From Numida meleagris (lineage: Eukaryota; Chordata; Aves; Galliformes; Numididae): a stretch of DNA of 64,000 nt. A program made the position numbers and the translations under genes. Shown one piece after another: positions 62,301 to 64,000 of this stretch. Each line of letters opens with the position of its first letter. Position 1 is the stretch's first letter. Location of the stretch: contig NC_034422.1 of assembly GCF_002078875.1 (NCBI RefSeq), positions 3,096,923 through 3,160,922 of the forward strand. Direction: 5' to 3'. The notes beneath the pieces were generated by a model, which was given only the letters and a program-made list of their open reading frames with translations, did no database searches and was not told the DNA's origin.

Positions 62301-64000
62301 AATTATGTTTTTGGATTAATTAAAGCAGTAAAACTTTCTAATGTAGATGAGCCCTTGTTCATCCCATTTCTCCACTTCCAGCACACAGTCTATTGAATTT
62401 GGAGTGGAATTTAGATGCCCTTATTGTGTCATTTTGCATACATCCTAGTTGAGTTCCTAATGGCTTCACCCACTCTTGTGTTAACATTTGCCTTGCCATT
62501 TTCACTTCATGACTGCACACTCATTATAAATCAGCTCACGCTACAGCCTTTTTTTGGAAGCACAATTTTCTTAGGTTCTGTGGCTTTCAGGCATGGAGGG
62601 GTTTTATTAGCAAATTTCGTACAGTACAATCAGTATTACATCTGAAATGGTCTTATTTATCCTCTGATTATGACCCCTAGATGTCTGGTATGTGAACAAG
62701 TTCTCTAATACCTCTTCTACTGGAACAGAATTTGCATTCTCTCCACACCAGCAATTTTACTGAGGCAATGAATATGATAGATTGTCCTGACATGTAGGTC
62801 CAGTGGTATCAACATATTTATAATCACTTCTGTTTTTCAATCTTTTTTTTTTCACCCTTTGCCCCAAATATGGAGGTTTTGAAAAAGATAGCAAGGATTA
62901 GATGGGTAGACAAAAGAGAAAGAGAATGCAAGATAGCAAATGATGGCTATGCATGTTATACTTTAGAGCAGGCACTAGAAGAGCTATATGAAGTGGTAGC
63001 TTTATGTATTTTCTCAGCTTCAGTGGACAGCTGTGTTCCAGGCTTGCTATCCTACTTTAAGGCCCTTTCCAGTTAAGAGCATGTGAAATAACATTTCTGT
63101 TGCTCCCTGGTGTTTTAGTTGAGTTGCATAAAATAATTTTTCAGGTCATGGCTTGATACTGAAGCAGGCTCTGTGTCTCACTATTTCCATGCACGACAAA
63201 TACTGGAATGGGAACAGTAACCCCAGGAGTTCTAAGTTTATGATTAAGGTCCAAATCATGAAACTGGATTAAAATAAGAAAATTTAAAAATGAATAATCC
63301 TTTTTTACTTGGACTTTTGGGGCATATATTTTGATCATTTAAAAGCTTTTCTCTACCATTATAAAAGCTTTCATCATTCCTCTCACTTCTTTAAAAATAA
63401 AGTTAATATTTTCACAAGCTGCCCTACTTGGAGACTTAAAGTACAACAAACTTCCTCTTAAGTTACTACACTTTGCAAAAATATTGAAGCATTAAAACTC
63501 TCTTAAACATTTTAACAATGGAACTTGTACTACAAAGTAATACCAATCAAAATAATTTCTTAATTTAACAGTACAAACCAAACTATCTGAAACCTGAAAT
63601 TATGGGCTTAATTATAGTCTTACTTTTGTGCTGTGGGACAATGAAGGAGTCAAACAGAACTCTGCCCTGTGGCAGGCACTGTGTAGTTCATGATAACCTG
63701 GACTTCTTGGTAATGAGTTATAAAGCTTATGCATTTTCCGGTTTATACGATAGTTCCTAAGGCAATACCGGATCACTGAAGTGTTTAATGCATGCATATG
63801 TTAGTCTGATTTAATAACAATCTGTGGAGAAATAAATAAGGAGATGAAACCCTGGATGGGCACAGACATTCAGAGGGAAGCGTAGCTGGATTAACAAGTT
63901 ACTGGTCTTTAGTCACAGCTGCTGATTGTGTGATTGTCACTTACTGAAAATGCAAAGGAAAATGTCATTTAAATAATCCATTGATTATTAAAAAACAAAA
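56341..64000. other. AT-rich non-coding DNA
   Basis: No gene is supported. It contains a pyrimidine belt (57031-57105), A11 (59931-59941), T10 (62843-62852) and a very weak MIR-like block near 60250. Minus frame 61111-61461 (116 codons) and plus frame 62870-63076 (68 codons) have no recognisable domain. The window ends in the same kind of sequence. Confidence 0.65.
57031..57105. repeat. Pyrimidine-rich belt ending in an acceptor-like AAG
   Basis: Two long C/T stretches (57031-57067 and 57073-57104) are interrupted by a short A-containing spacer and one G. The second part ends in TTTTAAG, so it looks like an extended polypyrimidine tract before a possible 3' splice site. No matching downstream donor is obvious within 200 bases. 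Confidence 0.7.

Overview
This window looks like non-coding nuclear DNA from a vertebrate, most likely a sauropsid and probably a bird. The evidence is as follows. The sequence is AT-rich, with no dense gene packing, no ribosome-binding sites and no operon-like layout on either strand. A few old, degraded pieces resemble the amniote MIR (CORE-SINE) family. No L1 or Alu-like elements, long terminal repeats or intact transposons can be recognised in 64 kb. Such a low repeat load is typical of a bird macrochromosome gene desert or a very large intron. I saw no convincing copy of CR1, the common bird LINE, so the avian call is an inference.

No protein-coding gene, RNA gene, CRISPR array or intact mobile element can be supported. 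The open frames present are short (147 codons at most), occur equally on both strands and often overlap each other. They have no recognisable domains. Assuming about 63% A+T, a stop is expected about every 15 codons in each frame, so one or two frames of 140 codons are about what chance gives in six frames of 64 kb.

Layout. 1-14956: AT-rich unique DNA with scattered homopolymer and tetranucleotide tracts, one compact three-part inverted/direct repeat (4464-4503) and a possible MIR relic near 5570. 14957-15792: a homopyrimidine block, (TTCTC)n then a 635-base run of N then (TTC)31, ending in a near-ideal splice-acceptor sequence. 15793-40794: more AT-rich unique DNA with a MIR relic (26010-26097), several palindromes and the clearest hairpin of the window (38828-38861). 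40795-48235: the part richest in old SINE relics, with two good antisense MIR pieces (40795-40955, 48130-48235), two weaker ones (44049-44152, 44562-44675), short GC-richer islands and a compound TG/TA/CA microsatellite. 48236-64000: AT-rich unique DNA with simple repeats and one polypyrimidine belt.

The points most worth checking are: the gap-spanning, triplex-prone TTCTC/TTC array and the acceptor at its edge; the MIR relics, the best of which (26010-26097) may be conserved; the 13-bp perfect hairpin with an A8 loop; and several small intervals bounded by good acceptor and donor signals that could be exons of an unannotated long non-coding or spliced transcript. I found no sign of a new multi-gene biological system, and nothing here shows genes working together.
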